Shown: positions 1 through 7,793, counted from the first letter of the stretch. The stretch: 7,793 bases of DNA from Granulosicoccaceae bacterium (GCA_023301405.1 JALZUX010000053.1:1-7793), one strand, 5' to 3'. Notes: generated by a model not told the origin, from the letters alone. Translations and numbers: made by a program.

Positions 1-443
1 GACCATTTATCAACCGCTTTTTCAATCCGATCAAGCCCCTCAAGAAGTGATTGCTTCTCTTCCGGGGATAAGCCACCTAGCAACACCGAGTTTCGCTGTT
101 CCATCATGACATCAACCCGTTGATGAACGGTTTTGCCTTTCTCAGTCAAGCCCAGTCGTACGTTTCTCGACTTGACCGAACCATTTTCGTTTTCCACAAG
201 TTCACTTGCAAGCATATTTTTAATTGTGCGACTGATCTGGCCTTTGTCCATTCCAATCTGCACTCTTATGTCTGCCTGACTCAACGCGCCGGCTTGCGCC
301 AGTAACGCCAGAATTCGCCATTCCGGAAGCCTTAAATTTTCTAGCTTTTGAACGGCTTGGCCAATTTGCCGACTCATTTTTACGTTTACAACGTTTAATT
401 TAACGCTTACCAGCGAATGCAGCTGTAAATCCTGTGTTAACAT
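1..443 (-). CDS. MarR-family transcriptional regulator (3' end beyond the window)
   Basis: The minus strand encodes 147 residues from the ATG at 443-441 and is still open at base 1, so only the extreme C-terminus is missing (the family is usually 140-160 aa). A helix with LRLPEWRILALL (residues 37-48) is the typical MarR lead-in to the winged helix. The DNA-binding part is about residues 52-100: ALSQADIRVQIGMDKG, then the recognition helix QISRTIKNMLASELV, then the wing ending in VRLGLTEKGKTV. The C-terminal helices would make the dimer interface. An in-frame TAG lies 12 codons upstream and no other start codon falls between it and this ATG; GAGG about 11 nt upstream is a weak ribosome binding site. 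It probably acts as a dimeric DNA-binding repressor; the ligand and targets cannot be read. It points the same way as the upstream icmF-SDR pair but is separated by 286 bp, so it is probably transcribed separately and may be unrelated in function. Confidence 0.88.
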   Translation of the reverse strand, partial: MLTQDLQLHSLVSVKLNVVNVKMSRQIGQAVQKLENLRLPEWRILALLAQAGALSQADIRVQIGMDKGQISRTIKNMLASELVENENGSVKSRNVRLGLTEKGKTVHQRVDVMMEQRNSVLLGGLSPEEKQSLLEGLDRIEKAVDKW

Positions 444-729
444 TTTGCTTTGAACCTCATCTGATATGCCCCTATTCTAGTTCGCACACGCTGCAATTCT
501 TGTATGACATCGTATGCATCTGTCAGTAAAAGCCCCCAGATTCCACCCTAAAAACTTCATCATATTAAACAGATTGCACGCATGTTCAGCGGATTAAGTT
601 TCCCCTAAAACTGCTGCAACCTTTCTTCTTTCATTATTGTTTAATCTAGTGAAAAAATAAACAACCCTGCTTTTTGATTGACTAAAATGACTTATCAACC
701 AACTTATCTACCTTTTTTAGCCACCATCT
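444..729. other. Intergenic region between the MarR gene and the SDR gene
   Basis: This 286-bp AT-rich stretch has no convincing coding sequence. It must hold the end of the icmF-SDR transcript and the promoter of the MarR gene. A possible minus-strand -10 (TAGAAT) lies at 475-480, with no good -35 at the right distance. An inverted repeat TGACA-N11-TGTCA at 505-525 around ATGCAT could be a regulator site, but the inner bases do not pair. An AT-only stem, TTGTTTA (637-643) with TAAACAA (658-664), is too weak to call as a terminator. A 12-bp imperfect tandem repeat beginning ACTTATC occurs at 690-713 (10 of 12 positions match). None of these is established. Confidence 0.5.
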
Positions 730-1470
730 TCAGCGACCGCCGCTCACATCAATAAACGACCCTGTGCAATACTGAGCCTCATCTGAAGCCAACCATATTA
801 CCGCATTTGCTACTTCCCGCGGTGTCCCGCCTCTTTTCATTGGAACTTGCGCTTTAACCCGATCAACCCTGTCCGGCTCGCCACCACTTGCGTGAATGTC
901 TGTGTAAATTACCCCAGGACGCACCGCATTCACCCTGATGCCCAGATCAGCTACCTCTTTGGCAAGACCCACCGTCATGGAGTCAATTGCACCCTTGCTA
1001 GCAGCGTAATCAATGTATTCTCCGGGCGCCCCGAGCTTCGCAGCAACTGACGAAATATTTATAATTGATCCACCAGCTCCGCCAGATTCAGTTGACATCA
1101 TACCTACCGCTTCGCGAGCGCAATAGAATGAACCATACACGTTGGTCTCGAAAACACGGCTTAACCTGCCTGAACTAATGGTATCGATTTTTCCAGTTTC
1201 AAGTATTCCTGCATTATTAACCAAAACTGACGCCACCCCTAATGAGTCCCTGACAATCTCAAAAAGTTTCAAGACGTCAGGCTCAGATGCGACATTGGCC
1301 TGCACCGCGAGAGCGCGTCCACCACGCTTGGTAATTTGATCCACGATACCATTGGCCGACTCGACGTCAGAATGATAATTCACACACACCGCATACCCCG
1401 CCTCCGCAGCGGCTAAAGAGGTTTCAGCCCCGATCCCCCGACTCGCCCCGGTAACTATCATTACTTTCAT
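730..1470 (-). CDS. Short-chain dehydrogenase/reductase (FabG/YgfF-like SDR oxidoreductase)
   Basis: A classical SDR of 246 residues from the ATG at 1470-1468. It has the Rossmann motif TGASRGIG (7-14), the structural NNAG motif (85-88), an Asn at 110 matching the tetrad Asn, the catalytic Ser in INISSV (about 141) and YAASK, giving Tyr155 and Lys159. RPGVIYTDIHASGGEPDRV and a C-terminal SGGR are typical of the YgfF-type subgroup. These proteins are cytosolic NAD(P)H oxidoreductases; Arg11 after the Gly motif favours NADP(H), a soft hint. An in-frame ATG at 1527 would add 19 residues and overlap the icmF end; the 1470 start is chosen because the Rossmann beta strand begins at once (MKVMIVTGAS). 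It follows icmF by 31 nt on the same strand, so they are probably co-transcribed. The substrate is unknown. Context allows a 3-hydroxyacyl-CoA/acetoacetyl-CoA activity like PhaB, but the sequence does not show it. The Shine-Dalgarno is weak. Confidence 0.9.
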   Translation of the reverse strand: MKVMIVTGASRGIGAETSLAAAEAGYAVCVNYHSDVESANGIVDQITKRGGRALAVQANVASEPDVLKLFEIVRDSLGVASVLVNNAGILETGKIDTISSGRLSRVFETNVYGSFYCAREAVGMMSTESGGAGGSIINISSVAAKLGAPGEYIDYAASKGAIDSMTVGLAKEVADLGIRVNAVRPGVIYTDIHASGGEPDRVDRVKAQVPMKRGGTPREVANAVIWLASDEAQYCTGSFIDVSGGR

Positions 1471-1501
1471 GGTTAACAACGCCGCAGGTTTCTGTGACCA
1501 A

Positions 1502-4500
1502 TTACATGTTACGACGGTACTTACCACCTACGTCGAATAGCGCGTCAGTAATTTCGCCGAGCGAACAATATTGTACAGCATCAACCAACTCTTTAAACAC
1601 ATTGCGATTATTCACCGCTGCGTCTTTAATTTTCGCCAAAGCGATCGCTGAGTGGTCAGCGTTTCGCTGTTGAAAGTCACGCAATCGTTTGATTTGAGAC
1701 TGTTTTTCCTGATCAGTAGATCGGGCTAACTCGACCTTTTGATTTTGCTGATCCTCCGTTGGACTAGTATACGTATTCACACCAATGATAGGCAACGACC
1801 CATCATGCTTGCGATGTTCGTACAGCATTGATTCTTCCTGTATTTTTCCACGCTGGTAGCCGGTTTCCATCGCCCCCAGCACCCCGCCACGTTCCGAAAT
1901 TCTTTCAAACTCAACCAGCACAGCTTCTTCCACCAAGTCAGTCAACTCATCAATCACAAAACTACCTTGATTGGGGTTTTCATTCTTCGCAAGGCCCCAC
2001 TCCCTGTTAATAATCAGTTGAATCGCAATAGCTCTGCGCACTGACTCTTCAGTAGGCGTGGTGACTGCTTCATCGTATGCATTGGTATGTAACGAATTGC
2101 AGTTATCGTATACTGCAATTAACGCTTGCAGCGTGGTGCGAATATCGTTGAAAGCCATCTCCTGAGCATGCAGGGAGCGACCTGAAGTCTGAATGTGATA
2201 TTTCAGTTTCTGACTGCGCTCATTAGCGCCATATCTTTCACGCATAGCAACTGCCCAGATTCGCCTCGCCACTCTGCCCATCACCGTGTACTCGGGATCC
2301 ATACCGTTACTAAAAAAGAACGACAAATTGGGCGCAAAGTCATCGATACTCATGCCACGCGCAAGATAAGATTCAACATAAGTAAAGCCGTTTGACAAGG
2401 TAAATGCCAACTGGCTAATGGGATTAGCGCCAGCCTCTGCAATATGGTACCCGGAGATCGAAACCGAATAAAAATTACGTACCTGGTTATCGACAAAATA
2501 TTCTTGTATGTCAGCCATTACTTTCAAACTGAATTCTGTCGAAAAGATACACGTATTCTGACCTTGATCTTCCTTAAGGATGTCGGCCTGCACAGTACCG
2601 CGCACATTGGCAAGCGCCCAACGCTTCAATTCAGCAAGTTCATCGGCATCAGGCTCTCGACTGTGCTGGCTGACAAACTTCTTTTGTTGTTGACGAAATG
2701 CCGTATTAAAGTAGAACGCTAATATTGTGGGGGCAGGTCCATTGATAGTCATTGACACTGAAGTAGTGGGGTCACACAGATCAAAGCCATCGTATAAAAC
2801 ATCCATGTCTTCGACTGTCGCTATCGACACACCTGAATTGCCCACCTTGCCGTAGATATCTGGACGCTCATGCGGATCATTTCCGTACAGCGTCACCGAA
2901 TCAAAAGCGGTAGATAAACGCTTGGCGCTTGCATGCTCTGAAAGGGCCTTGAACCTTTTATTGGTCCGAAACGCATCACCTTCACCGGCGAACATTCTGG
3001 TTGGGTCTTCGCCTTCACGCTTAAACGGAAATACACCAGCGGTATACGGGAAGTAGCCGGGCAAGTTTTCTCGTAAAAGCCATTGCAGTAATTCGCCTTG
3101 ATCCTCATAGCGCGGCAACGAAACTTTATTGATAAGACTACCGCTGAGTGTTTCGTGTGCTAGCGTTGTTTTTATTTCCTTGTCACGAACGACCGTGACG
3201 TACTCGTCTGCAGCATAACGCTTTGCGATCTCCGGCCATTGCTCTAACAGCTCTTTCGAGTAAGAATCAAGGTGCTGTTGCTGCTTAGCGATTAACGTTT
3301 GCAGTCCTTCATCATCAACAGATACATTATTCTCAGCCAACATAATACCGGCGGCGTTAAGTTGCTGCGCCGCACGCGCGTAGCGGGCTTGCTGCCCTGC
3401 GTGTGAATGATACTGCCTTATAGCTTCAGCAATCTCAGCCAGGTAACGCAGCTTATTTGAAGGCAGTATTACCGAGTCATCTGTCGAATGACGGGTAGCC
3501 ACTTTTGCAAGCGCGCCACCTGCTGCACTGAACCCTTGATCTGCAAGTGACTGCGAGATATTTTGATAAACAGCAGTCACGCCGTTGTCGTTAAATCGAG
3601 CTGCCATGGTACCAAAAACCGGCATTGACTCGGGCGCCTGACTAAACGCCTCACGATTCCGTTGCACTTGCTTGGCTACATCACGCAGCGCGTCGGCCGC
3701 CCCCTTTCTATCAAACTTATTGATCGCAACAATATCTGCGAAATCGAGCATATCGATTTTCTCAAGCTGACTGGCGGCACCAAACTCAGGCGTCATCACA
3801 TACATGGAAACATCGCAATACGGCACAATGCCCGCATCGCCCTGCCCTATGCCCGGGGTTTCCACAATGATCAAGTCAAACCCCGCTAGCTGAGTGGCGG
3901 TAAGAATATCTGAGAGCTCAGGTGGTACGTCACCACCTGCATCACGAGTCGCAATCGAGCGCATAAAGATATTTTCATGATCAATCGCGTTCATTCGAAT
4001 ACGGTCGCCAAGTAATGCGCCCCCTGTTTTGCGTCGCGTGGGGTCAATGGCTAGCACAGCAATTTTTAACTGGTCGCTGTGGTCCAGCCTGAAGCGGCGG
4101 ATTATTTCATCAGTTAGCGATGACTTACCCGACCCACCCGTACCCGTTATTCCCAATACAGGTGTTTTTTGAACAGTATTTATGGCGTCTAAAAGAGTAT
4201 CGCGTGACGTTTTTGGATAAGTACCATTTTCAAGTGCCGTGAGAATCGTTGCCAATGGTCGGTAAGCATCGCTGCAAAGCGATGACAAGTCGCTACCAGC
4301 TTGCTCCCCTGGATCGAAATCACAATGAGACATCATGTCGTCGATCATGCCCTGTAAGCCGATCTCCTGGCCATCTTGTGGTGTATAAATTCTGGTCACA
4401 CCGTGCGCATGAAGTTCAGCGATTTCCTCGCTGACGATAACGCCGCCGCCGCCGCCGAACACCTGAATATGCCCTGCTCCCTTTTCACGCAGCATATCAA

Positions 4501-4780
4501 CCATGTACTTGAAGTACTCGACATGCCCTCCTTGATAGGAGCTGATCGCAATGCCTTGCACATCTTCTTGAATTGCCGCTGTGACGATCTCTGCGACCGA
4601 GCGGTTGTGCCCTAAATGAATTACCTCGGCACCTGCGCCTTGCAGGATTCTGCGCATTATGTTGATCGACGCATCATGACCATCAAACAAGCTCGCTGCG
4701 GTAACAAACCGAACATGCCGCTGTGGGCTCGAATCGCTGGCAACAGGCAATTGAAAGACTTTATTTGCAGGTGTGGACAT
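1502..4780 (-). CDS. icmF: Fused isobutyryl-CoA mutase IcmF (B12 domain, GTPase chaperone, mutase)
   Basis: This 1092-residue protein reversibly converts isobutyryl-CoA to n-butyryl-CoA using adenosylcobalamin. Residues about 20-150 form the B12-binding domain, with DGHD (33-36) giving the lower-ligand His35, then SSYQGGH and a GGGGG run. Residues about 205-420 are a MeaI/MeaB-like G-protein: Walker A GTGGSGKS (213-220), ETPGIGQGD (307-315) and NKFD (354-357). A linker leads to the TIM-barrel mutase domain (about 555-1092). The active-site His lies in SISGYH (His779). Phe597 (RMFAGEG) and Gln741 (GQNTCIF) stand where methylmalonyl-CoA mutase has Tyr89 and Arg207, and match Phe598/Gln742 of Cupriavidus IcmF, supporting the isobutyryl/butyryl specificity. 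Length agrees with known IcmF (about 1093). The in-frame ATG at 4873 would add 31 non-homologous residues encoded by the promoter palindrome, so the ATG at 4780 is preferred. All domains are intact. It is the first gene of the minus-strand pair, with a leader of about 46 nt and no clear Shine-Dalgarno. Confidence 0.97.
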   Translation of the reverse strand: MSTPANKVFQLPVASDSSPQRHVRFVTAASLFDGHDASINIMRRILQGAGAEVIHLGHNRSVAEIVTAAIQEDVQGIAISSYQGGHVEYFKYMVDMLREKGAGHIQVFGGGGGVIVSEEIAELHAHGVTRIYTPQDGQEIGLQGMIDDMMSHCDFDPGEQAGSDLSSLCSDAYRPLATILTALENGTYPKTSRDTLLDAINTVQKTPVLGITGTGGSGKSSLTDEIIRRFRLDHSDQLKIAVLAIDPTRRKTGGALLGDRIRMNAIDHENIFMRSIATRDAGGDVPPELSDILTATQLAGFDLIIVETPGIGQGDAGIVPYCDVSMYVMTPEFGAASQLEKIDMLDFADIVAINKFDRKGAADALRDVAKQVQRNREAFSQAPESMPVFGTMAARFNDNGVTAVYQNISQSLADQGFSAAGGALAKVATRHSTDDSVILPSNKLRYLAEIAEAIRQYHSHAGQQARYARAAQQLNAAGIMLAENNVSVDDEGLQTLIAKQQQHLDSYSKELLEQWPEIAKRYAADEYVTVVRDKEIKTTLAHETLSGSLINKVSLPRYEDQGELLQWLLRENLPGYFPYTAGVFPFKREGEDPTRMFAGEGDAFRTNKRFKALSEHASAKRLSTAFDSVTLYGNDPHERPDIYGKVGNSGVSIATVEDMDVLYDGFDLCDPTTSVSMTINGPAPTILAFYFNTAFRQQQKKFVSQHSREPDADELAELKRWALANVRGTVQADILKEDQGQNTCIFSTEFSLKVMADIQEYFVDNQVRNFYSVSISGYHIAEAGANPISQLAFTLSNGFTYVESYLARGMSIDDFAPNLSFFFSNGMDPEYTVMGRVARRIWAVAMRERYGANERSQKLKYHIQTSGRSLHAQEMAFNDIRTTLQALIAVYDNCNSLHTNAYDEAVTTPTEESVRRAIAIQLIINREWGLAKNENPNQGSFVIDELTDLVEEAVLVEFERISERGGVLGAMETGYQRGKIQEESMLYEHRKHDGSLPIIGVNTYTSPTEDQQNQKVELARSTDQEKQSQIKRLRDFQQRNADHSAIALAKIKDAAVNNRNVFKELVDAVQYCSLGEITDALFDVGGKYRRNM

Positions 4781-4832
4781 AGCACTAATCTCTGAGGGAC
4801 GCGTGTTTTGTAATAATGAGATGGATACAATC

Positions 4833-4860
4833 AGTATATTGACGTTTACGTAAACGTCAA
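4833..4860 (-). promoter_or_regulatory. Predicted sigma-70 promoter for the icmF-SDR operon
   Basis: By palindrome symmetry this is an exact copy of the opposite promoter: -35 TTGACG (complement of 4855-4860) and -10 TATACT (complement of 4833-4838), spacer 16 bp. The expected start is near 4826, leaving a leader of about 46 nt before the icmF ATG at 4780. The -10 of this promoter abuts the -35 of the plus-strand promoter, so two RNA polymerases cannot occupy them together. Confidence 0.68.
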
Positions 4861-4866
4861 TATACT
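4839..4866 (+). promoter_or_regulatory. Predicted sigma-70 promoter for the regulator-thiolase-dehydrogenase operon
   Basis: The -35 TTGACG (4839-4844) and -10 TATACT (4861-4866) each match consensus at 5 of 6 positions, with a 16-bp spacer. Transcription should start near 4873, giving a leader of about 42 nt to the ATG at 4915 but only about 9 nt to the ATG at 4882. Spacing of 16 bp is unlike the 19-20 bp of promoters that classical MerR proteins activate by DNA twisting, so simple repression is more likely. The whole promoter lies in the 42-bp palindrome. Confidence 0.68.
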
Positions 4867-4914
4867 GATTCAACCGCGGGTATGCGGAACACCATTTACT
4901 TGTGGCGGCCGAAC

Positions 4915-5313
4915 ATGCAAGAAACCTTCACCATTTCAGAACTTGGAAAAGAGTTCGGCATCACCACCCGTGCTATAAGGTTTTACGAAGACAAACAATT
5001 ACTTACCCCAAACCGGGTTGGCCAGAAACGAGTCTACAGTCGCTCAGACCGCACCAGGCTGAAGCTTCTATTGCGCGGAAAACGACTCGGATGGCCCCTT
5101 GATGAGATTCGCACGGTACTTGACATGTACGATGCCGGGCACGAGGGCGAACTCAAGCAACTTCAGTATACCTGCCGTAAAATCAATGAAAGCCGGGAAC
5201 AATTAAATCAACAAAAAAGTGATATCGATGCAGCATTGGATGACCTTGCCGCAATTGAGGCACGGTGCTTGACACGAATTAATCTCATAAACACAGACGA
5301 AAACGCCGCGTAG
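4915..5313 (+). CDS. LiuR-like MerR-family transcriptional regulator
   Basis: A 132-residue protein with an N-terminal MerR winged helix: [20 protein letters not shown] (7-26) is the helix-turn-helix, and [20 protein letters not shown] (36-55) followed by [10 protein letters not shown] is the wing and second helix pair. Residues about 80-113 form the dimerising coiled coil. The tail has no metal-binding Cys cluster: Cys87 and Cys118 are isolated, so it is not a metal sensor. It closely resembles LiuR, which controls leucine/isovalerate and other branched-chain degradation genes in gammaproteobacteria and is thought to respond to acyl-CoA-type intermediates. An ATG at 4882 would add 11 residues, but it lies only about 9 nt after the predicted transcription start and outside the conserved fold, so 4915 is preferred; neither start has a strong Shine-Dalgarno. 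It is the first gene of the plus-strand operon and probably represses both arms and itself through the palindrome upstream. Confidence 0.9.
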   Translation: MQETFTISELGKEFGITTRAIRFYEDKQLLTPNRVGQKRVYSRSDRTRLKLLLRGKRLGWPLDEIRTVLDMYDAGHEGELKQLQYTCRKINESREQLNQQKSDIDAALDDLAAIEARCLTRINLINTDENAA

Positions 5314-5345
5314 CCGTTTCGGCCAAAAAACTCAGGAAAATTAAC

Positions 5346-6536
5346 ATGTCCCAACAAGACCCAATCGTCATCACCGGTGCGATGCGCACACCACTTGGCG
5401 GCTTCCAAGGCGCGTTATCTGACATGACAGCCTCGCAGATCGGCACCACCGCCATTAAAGGCGCGCTAGCCCACAGCGCTATCGCCGAAGACGTTATTGA
5501 TGAAGTCGTCATGGGTTGTGTACTGCCGGCAGGACAAGGCCAAGCACCGGCACGACAAGCCGCCCTAGGTGCAGGATTACCACTCGGCACTAACAGCACA
5601 ACCATCAACAAAATGTGCGGCTCCGGCATGAAAGCCGCGATGTTTGCGCATGACCTGCTGATCGCGGGCAGTGCAAAAGTGGCGATTGCCGGCGGCATGG
5701 AAAGCATGACTAACGCCCCCTACCTTCTGCCCAAAGCGCGAGGAGGCATGCGCATGGGTCACGGGCAAGTGATCGACCACATGTTTATGGACGGTCTTGA
5801 AGACGCCTACGACAAAGGACGCCTGATGGGTTCTTTCGCTGAAGACTGTGCTGGCCACTATAGCTTTTCACGCGAAGCCCAAGATGAATTTGCAATCCGA
5901 TCCCTTACCCGCGCACGCGCAGCAATAGACGCCGGGTCATTCAGCAGTCAGATCGCCGCCTGCACAATAAAAACCCGTAAAGGCGAAACCATCATTGATA
6001 CAGACGAGCAACCCCACAACGCAAAAATTGAAAAAATACCGCAATTGCGCGCGGCTTTTGCAAAAGATGGCACAGTGACGGCCGCAAACTCCAGTTCAAT
6101 CTCGGACGGTGCTGCAGCACTGGTAATGATGCGACGAAGCGAAGCTAATGCCCGAGGCCTGGAAATACTAGCTACCGTGCTCGGCCACTCAACCCACGCT
6201 CATGAACCCAATTGGTTCACCACAGCTCCAGTGCATGCCATGCGCAAGTTATTTGAACAGCCAAACTGCAGCCAATCAGAAATAGACCTTTATGAGGTCA
6301 ACGAGGCATTCGCAGTGGTGACAATGGCGGCGATCAAAGAGCTTGATTTACCAGAAGACCAAGTCAATATACACGGCGGCGCTTGTGCACTGGGACACCC
6401 TATCGGCGCTTCCGGCGCGCGTATCCTAGTAACCCTTTTACATGCGCTGAAAGAAAAAGGCCTTAAGAAAGGCATGGCTTCCTTATGTATCGGTGGCGGA
6501 GAAGCCACAGCAATGGCCATCGAATTAGCCAGTTAG
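5346..6536 (+). CDS. Acetyl-CoA C-acetyltransferase (biosynthetic/catabolic type II-like thiolase)
   Basis: A full-length 396-residue thiolase. The nucleophile Cys91 lies in [10 protein letters not shown], His351 in GHPIGASG and the acid/base Cys381 in CIGGGEA, with NEAF at 319-322; these match Cys89, His348 and Cys378 of the Zoogloea enzyme. [17 protein letters not shown] (116-132) is typical of the acetoacetyl-CoA thiolase group. It should split acetoacetyl-CoA with CoA to two acetyl-CoA in the cytosol, or run in reverse; a 2-methylacetoacetyl-CoA substrate (isoleucine pathway) is also possible. The loop before the His reads [12 protein letters not shown], with His where many thiolases have Asn; from memory this is common in a proteobacterial subgroup. 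AGGA eight bases before the ATG is a good Shine-Dalgarno. It begins 32 nt after the regulator and ends 29 nt before the dehydrogenase, so it belongs to that operon. Confidence 0.95.
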   Translation: MSQQDPIVITGAMRTPLGGFQGALSDMTASQIGTTAIKGALAHSAIAEDVIDEVVMGCVLPAGQGQAPARQAALGAGLPLGTNSTTINKMCGSGMKAAMFAHDLLIAGSAKVAIAGGMESMTNAPYLLPKARGGMRMGHGQVIDHMFMDGLEDAYDKGRLMGSFAEDCAGHYSFSREAQDEFAIRSLTRARAAIDAGSFSSQIAACTIKTRKGETIIDTDEQPHNAKIEKIPQLRAAFAKDGTVTAANSSSISDGAAALVMMRRSEANARGLEILATVLGHSTHAHEPNWFTTAPVHAMRKLFEQPNCSQSEIDLYEVNEAFAVVTMAAIKELDLPEDQVNIHGGACALGHPIGASGARILVTLLHALKEKGLKKGMASLCIGGGEATAMAIELAS

Positions 6537-6565
6537 AAAACTCGTACACCCAACGGACCGCCAAC

Positions 6566-7714
6566 ATGAAATACACCGAAGAACAATTGATGGTGCGCGA
6601 TATGGCGCGCCAGTTCGCTAGCGATAAGCTAGCCCCGAATGCTGCGCGGTGGGATCAGGAATGCGAATTTCCAGTAAGCGCCATCAAGGAAATGGGTGAA
6701 CTGGGACTGATGGGCATGGTTGTCCCTGAAGCTTTTGAAGGCGCAGAAACTGACAGCGTTGCCTATGCAATGGCACTTGAAGAAATTGCCGCCGGCGACG
6801 GTGCATGCTCAACAATCATGAGCGTACACAATTCTGTCGGTTGCTTACCAATTTACCGGTTTGGCAACGACCAACAAAAGCAACATTGGCTGCCCAAGCT
6901 AGCCACAGGTCAGATGCTGGGCGCGTTCTGCTTAACCGAACCACAGGCAGGTTCTGACGCCGCCGCCCTAAAAACAACCGCACAACTAATCAATACAGAC
7001 AACGGCCCGCACTATCAATTAAACGGTGTTAAGCAGTTTATTACTTCTGGAAAAAATGCAGATCTTGCCATTGTTTTCGCTGTTACCGACCCCGCAGCAA
7101 AAAAGAAAGGCATTAGCGCGTTTATTGTGCCCACCAATACACCTGGATACGAAGTCGCTTCAGTAGAAAAAAAAATGGGGCAACGAGCGTCTGACACTTG
7201 TCAGATCATTTTCAATGACTGCTTAATACCAGCATCGAATTTACTGGGAGAAGAAGGTCAAGGCTACCGCATCGCCCTTAGCAACCTTGAAGGGGGCCGG
7301 ATTGGCATTGCGGCACAATCTGTAGGCATGGCTCGCGCTGCGTACGAACACGCATTACGCTACGCCCAGGAACGCGAGGCCTTTGGTAAACCAATTTTCG
7401 CTCAACAGGCGATCGCCTTTAAGCTGGCCGATATGGCCACACAAATAGAGGCTGCCAGACTGTTAGTCCATCGCGCCGCAAGCCTCAGAGATGACGGAGA
7501 GCCCTGCCTTACAGAAGCATCAATGGCAAAGTTATTTGCCAGTGAAATGGCCGAAAAAGTATGCTCTGATGCCATTCAAATTCACGGCGGCTACGGCTAC
7601 CTAGCTGATTTTCCCGTCGAAAGAATCGCAAGAGACGTCCGTGTTTGCCAAATTTACGAAGGAACCTCCGACATCCAAAGGCTGGTTATTGGGCGTTCAC
7701 TGGCGTCTAGATGA
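6566..7714 (+). CDS. Acyl-CoA dehydrogenase, short/branched-chain type
   Basis: A 382-residue FAD-dependent acyl-CoA dehydrogenase, the usual family length. Domain order is N-terminal helices (1-120), beta domain with [11 protein letters not shown] (121-131) and ITSGKNAD (159-166), then C-terminal helices with [11 protein letters not shown] (267-277) and IHGGYGY (339-345). The catalytic base is Glu365 in [10 protein letters not shown], the position used by short-chain, 2-methylbutyryl- and isobutyryl-CoA dehydrogenases; isovaleryl-CoA dehydrogenase uses a different helix. It oxidises an acyl-CoA to the 2-enoyl-CoA and passes electrons to electron-transfer flavoprotein. Beside icmF the likely substrate is n-butyryl-CoA, but isobutyryl- or 2-methylbutyryl-CoA fit equally by sequence. 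The open frame extends to an ATG at 6485 inside the thiolase gene; the ATG at 6566 matches the family N-terminus ([18 protein letters not shown]). It is the third gene of the operon, 29 nt after the thiolase. Only a weak CGGA lies upstream. Confidence 0.94.
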   Translation: MKYTEEQLMVRDMARQFASDKLAPNAARWDQECEFPVSAIKEMGELGLMGMVVPEAFEGAETDSVAYAMALEEIAAGDGACSTIMSVHNSVGCLPIYRFGNDQQKQHWLPKLATGQMLGAFCLTEPQAGSDAAALKTTAQLINTDNGPHYQLNGVKQFITSGKNADLAIVFAVTDPAAKKKGISAFIVPTNTPGYEVASVEKKMGQRASDTCQIIFNDCLIPASNLLGEEGQGYRIALSNLEGGRIGIAAQSVGMARAAYEHALRYAQEREAFGKPIFAQQAIAFKLADMATQIEAARLLVHRAASLRDDGEPCLTEASMAKLFASEMAEKVCSDAIQIHGGYGYLADFPVERIARDVRVCQIYEGTSDIQRLVIGRSLASR

Positions 7715-7793
7715 TGCTGTAAGCGCAGCCTAGGTGGCTGTCCGAGAACTATGATCTACTGCGGGCGCGGTCTTTCGGCCAGCTATTACGATC
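7715..7793. other. Right-edge region without an identifiable gene
   Basis: The 79 bases after the dehydrogenase stop hold a small inverted repeat CAGCC-TAGGT-GGCTG (7726-7740) with no T-run, so it is not a convincing terminator. An ATG at 7751 opens a frame to the window end (14 codons) with no recognisable sequence, and minus-strand frames here end in stops without a recognisable C-terminus. Whether the operon continues cannot be told. Confidence 0.4.

Larger units (their letters stand above)
4829..4870. promoter_or_regulatory. Perfect 42-bp palindrome, putative LiuR/MerR operator in the divergent promoter
   Basis: Read by eye, all 21 base pairs of the two arms match about a centre between 4849 and 4850, and symmetry stops at 4828/4871. 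The inner core is GACGTTTACGTAAACGTC (4841-4858); the outer arms are AATCAGTATATT and its complement. From memory, LiuR sites in gammaproteobacteria are palindromes rich in ACGT/TTTACGTAAA-like sequence, which fits. The element lies between icmF and the MerR regulator gene and covers the core promoter of both directions, so a bound dimer should block both. The binding protein is inferred from adjacency and motif resemblance, not shown. Confidence 0.85.

Noticed and set aside
366..415. ACGTTTAC-like sequence resembling the operator core, near the start of the MarR gene
   Set aside because: It lies inside the coding sequence (residues VSVKLNVVNVKM), forms direct and not inverted copies, and lacks the palindrome.
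637..664. Terminator after the SDR gene (stem TTGTTTA/TAAACAA)
   Set aside because: The 7-bp stem has one G-C pair and a 14-nt loop, and lies about 65 bp past the stop; it is too weak to call as an intrinsic terminator.
2444..2722. 92-codon plus-strand open frame inside icmF
   Set aside because: It lies antisense to a conserved part of the mutase domain, has no ribosome binding site or recognisable domain, and is best seen as a shadow frame.
4439..4455. GCC trinucleotide run, possible microsatellite
   Set aside because: It encodes the conserved glycine run of the B12-binding domain of IcmF, so it is explained by the protein.
4781..4828. A cobalamin riboswitch in the leader of icmF, which needs B12
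   Set aside because: The predicted leader is only about 46 nt, too short for the roughly 200-nt B12 riboswitch, and no B12-box-like sequence is seen.
5310..5335. Hairpin GCCG-TTT-CGGC between the regulator and thiolase genes as a terminator
   Set aside because: The 4-bp stem is followed by A residues on the plus strand, not T, and the genes are closely spaced as in one operon.
7726..7740. CAGCC/GGCTG hairpin as the operon terminator
   Set aside because: A 5-bp stem with no following T-run does not meet the pattern of an intrinsic terminator.
1..7793. Mobile elements, CRISPR arrays, tRNA or rRNA genes
   Set aside because: No transposase, integrase, spaced repeats, cloverleaf-like sequence or rRNA motif was seen; the window is compact metabolic and regulatory DNA.

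Overview
The window looks like part of the chromosome of a free-living, probably aerobic and possibly marine gammaproteobacterium. The basis is moderate GC, ATG starts, FabG-like SDR, thiolase and acyl-CoA dehydrogenase sequences, and a LiuR-type MerR regulator of the kind that controls branched-chain amino acid catabolism in that class. This placement comes from recalled family sequences, not from a search.

Layout. At the left edge, on the minus strand, lies a MarR-family regulator (1-443) whose last residues are cut off. A 286-bp AT-rich gap follows. Next is a minus-strand pair: an SDR oxidoreductase (730-1470), and before it in transcription order icmF (1502-4780), the fused coenzyme-B12-dependent isobutyryl-CoA mutase with its built-in GTPase chaperone. 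Pointing the other way is a plus-strand trio: a LiuR-like MerR regulator (4915-5313), a thiolase (5346-6536) and an acyl-CoA dehydrogenase (6566-7714), with gaps of about 30 nt. The last 79 bases hold no recognisable gene.

The two arms diverge from a perfect 42-bp palindrome at 4829-4870. Its core resembles a LiuR/MerR-type operator, and its two arms carry identical -35/-10 pairs pointing in opposite directions. The whole locus therefore seems to be driven by one symmetric, two-way switch that the neighbouring regulator probably binds.

Working model (inference). Isobutyryl-CoA from valine is isomerised by IcmF to n-butyryl-CoA. The acyl-CoA dehydrogenase oxidises this to crotonyl-CoA, and after hydration and a second oxidation the thiolase splits acetoacetyl-CoA into two acetyl-CoA. 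The SDR is a possible but unproven hydroxyacyl-CoA dehydrogenase; no enoyl-CoA hydratase is present. This would join valine breakdown to the butyrate/acetyl-CoA route instead of the usual propionyl-CoA route. The individual protein families are known; the notable parts are the control element and this gene combination.
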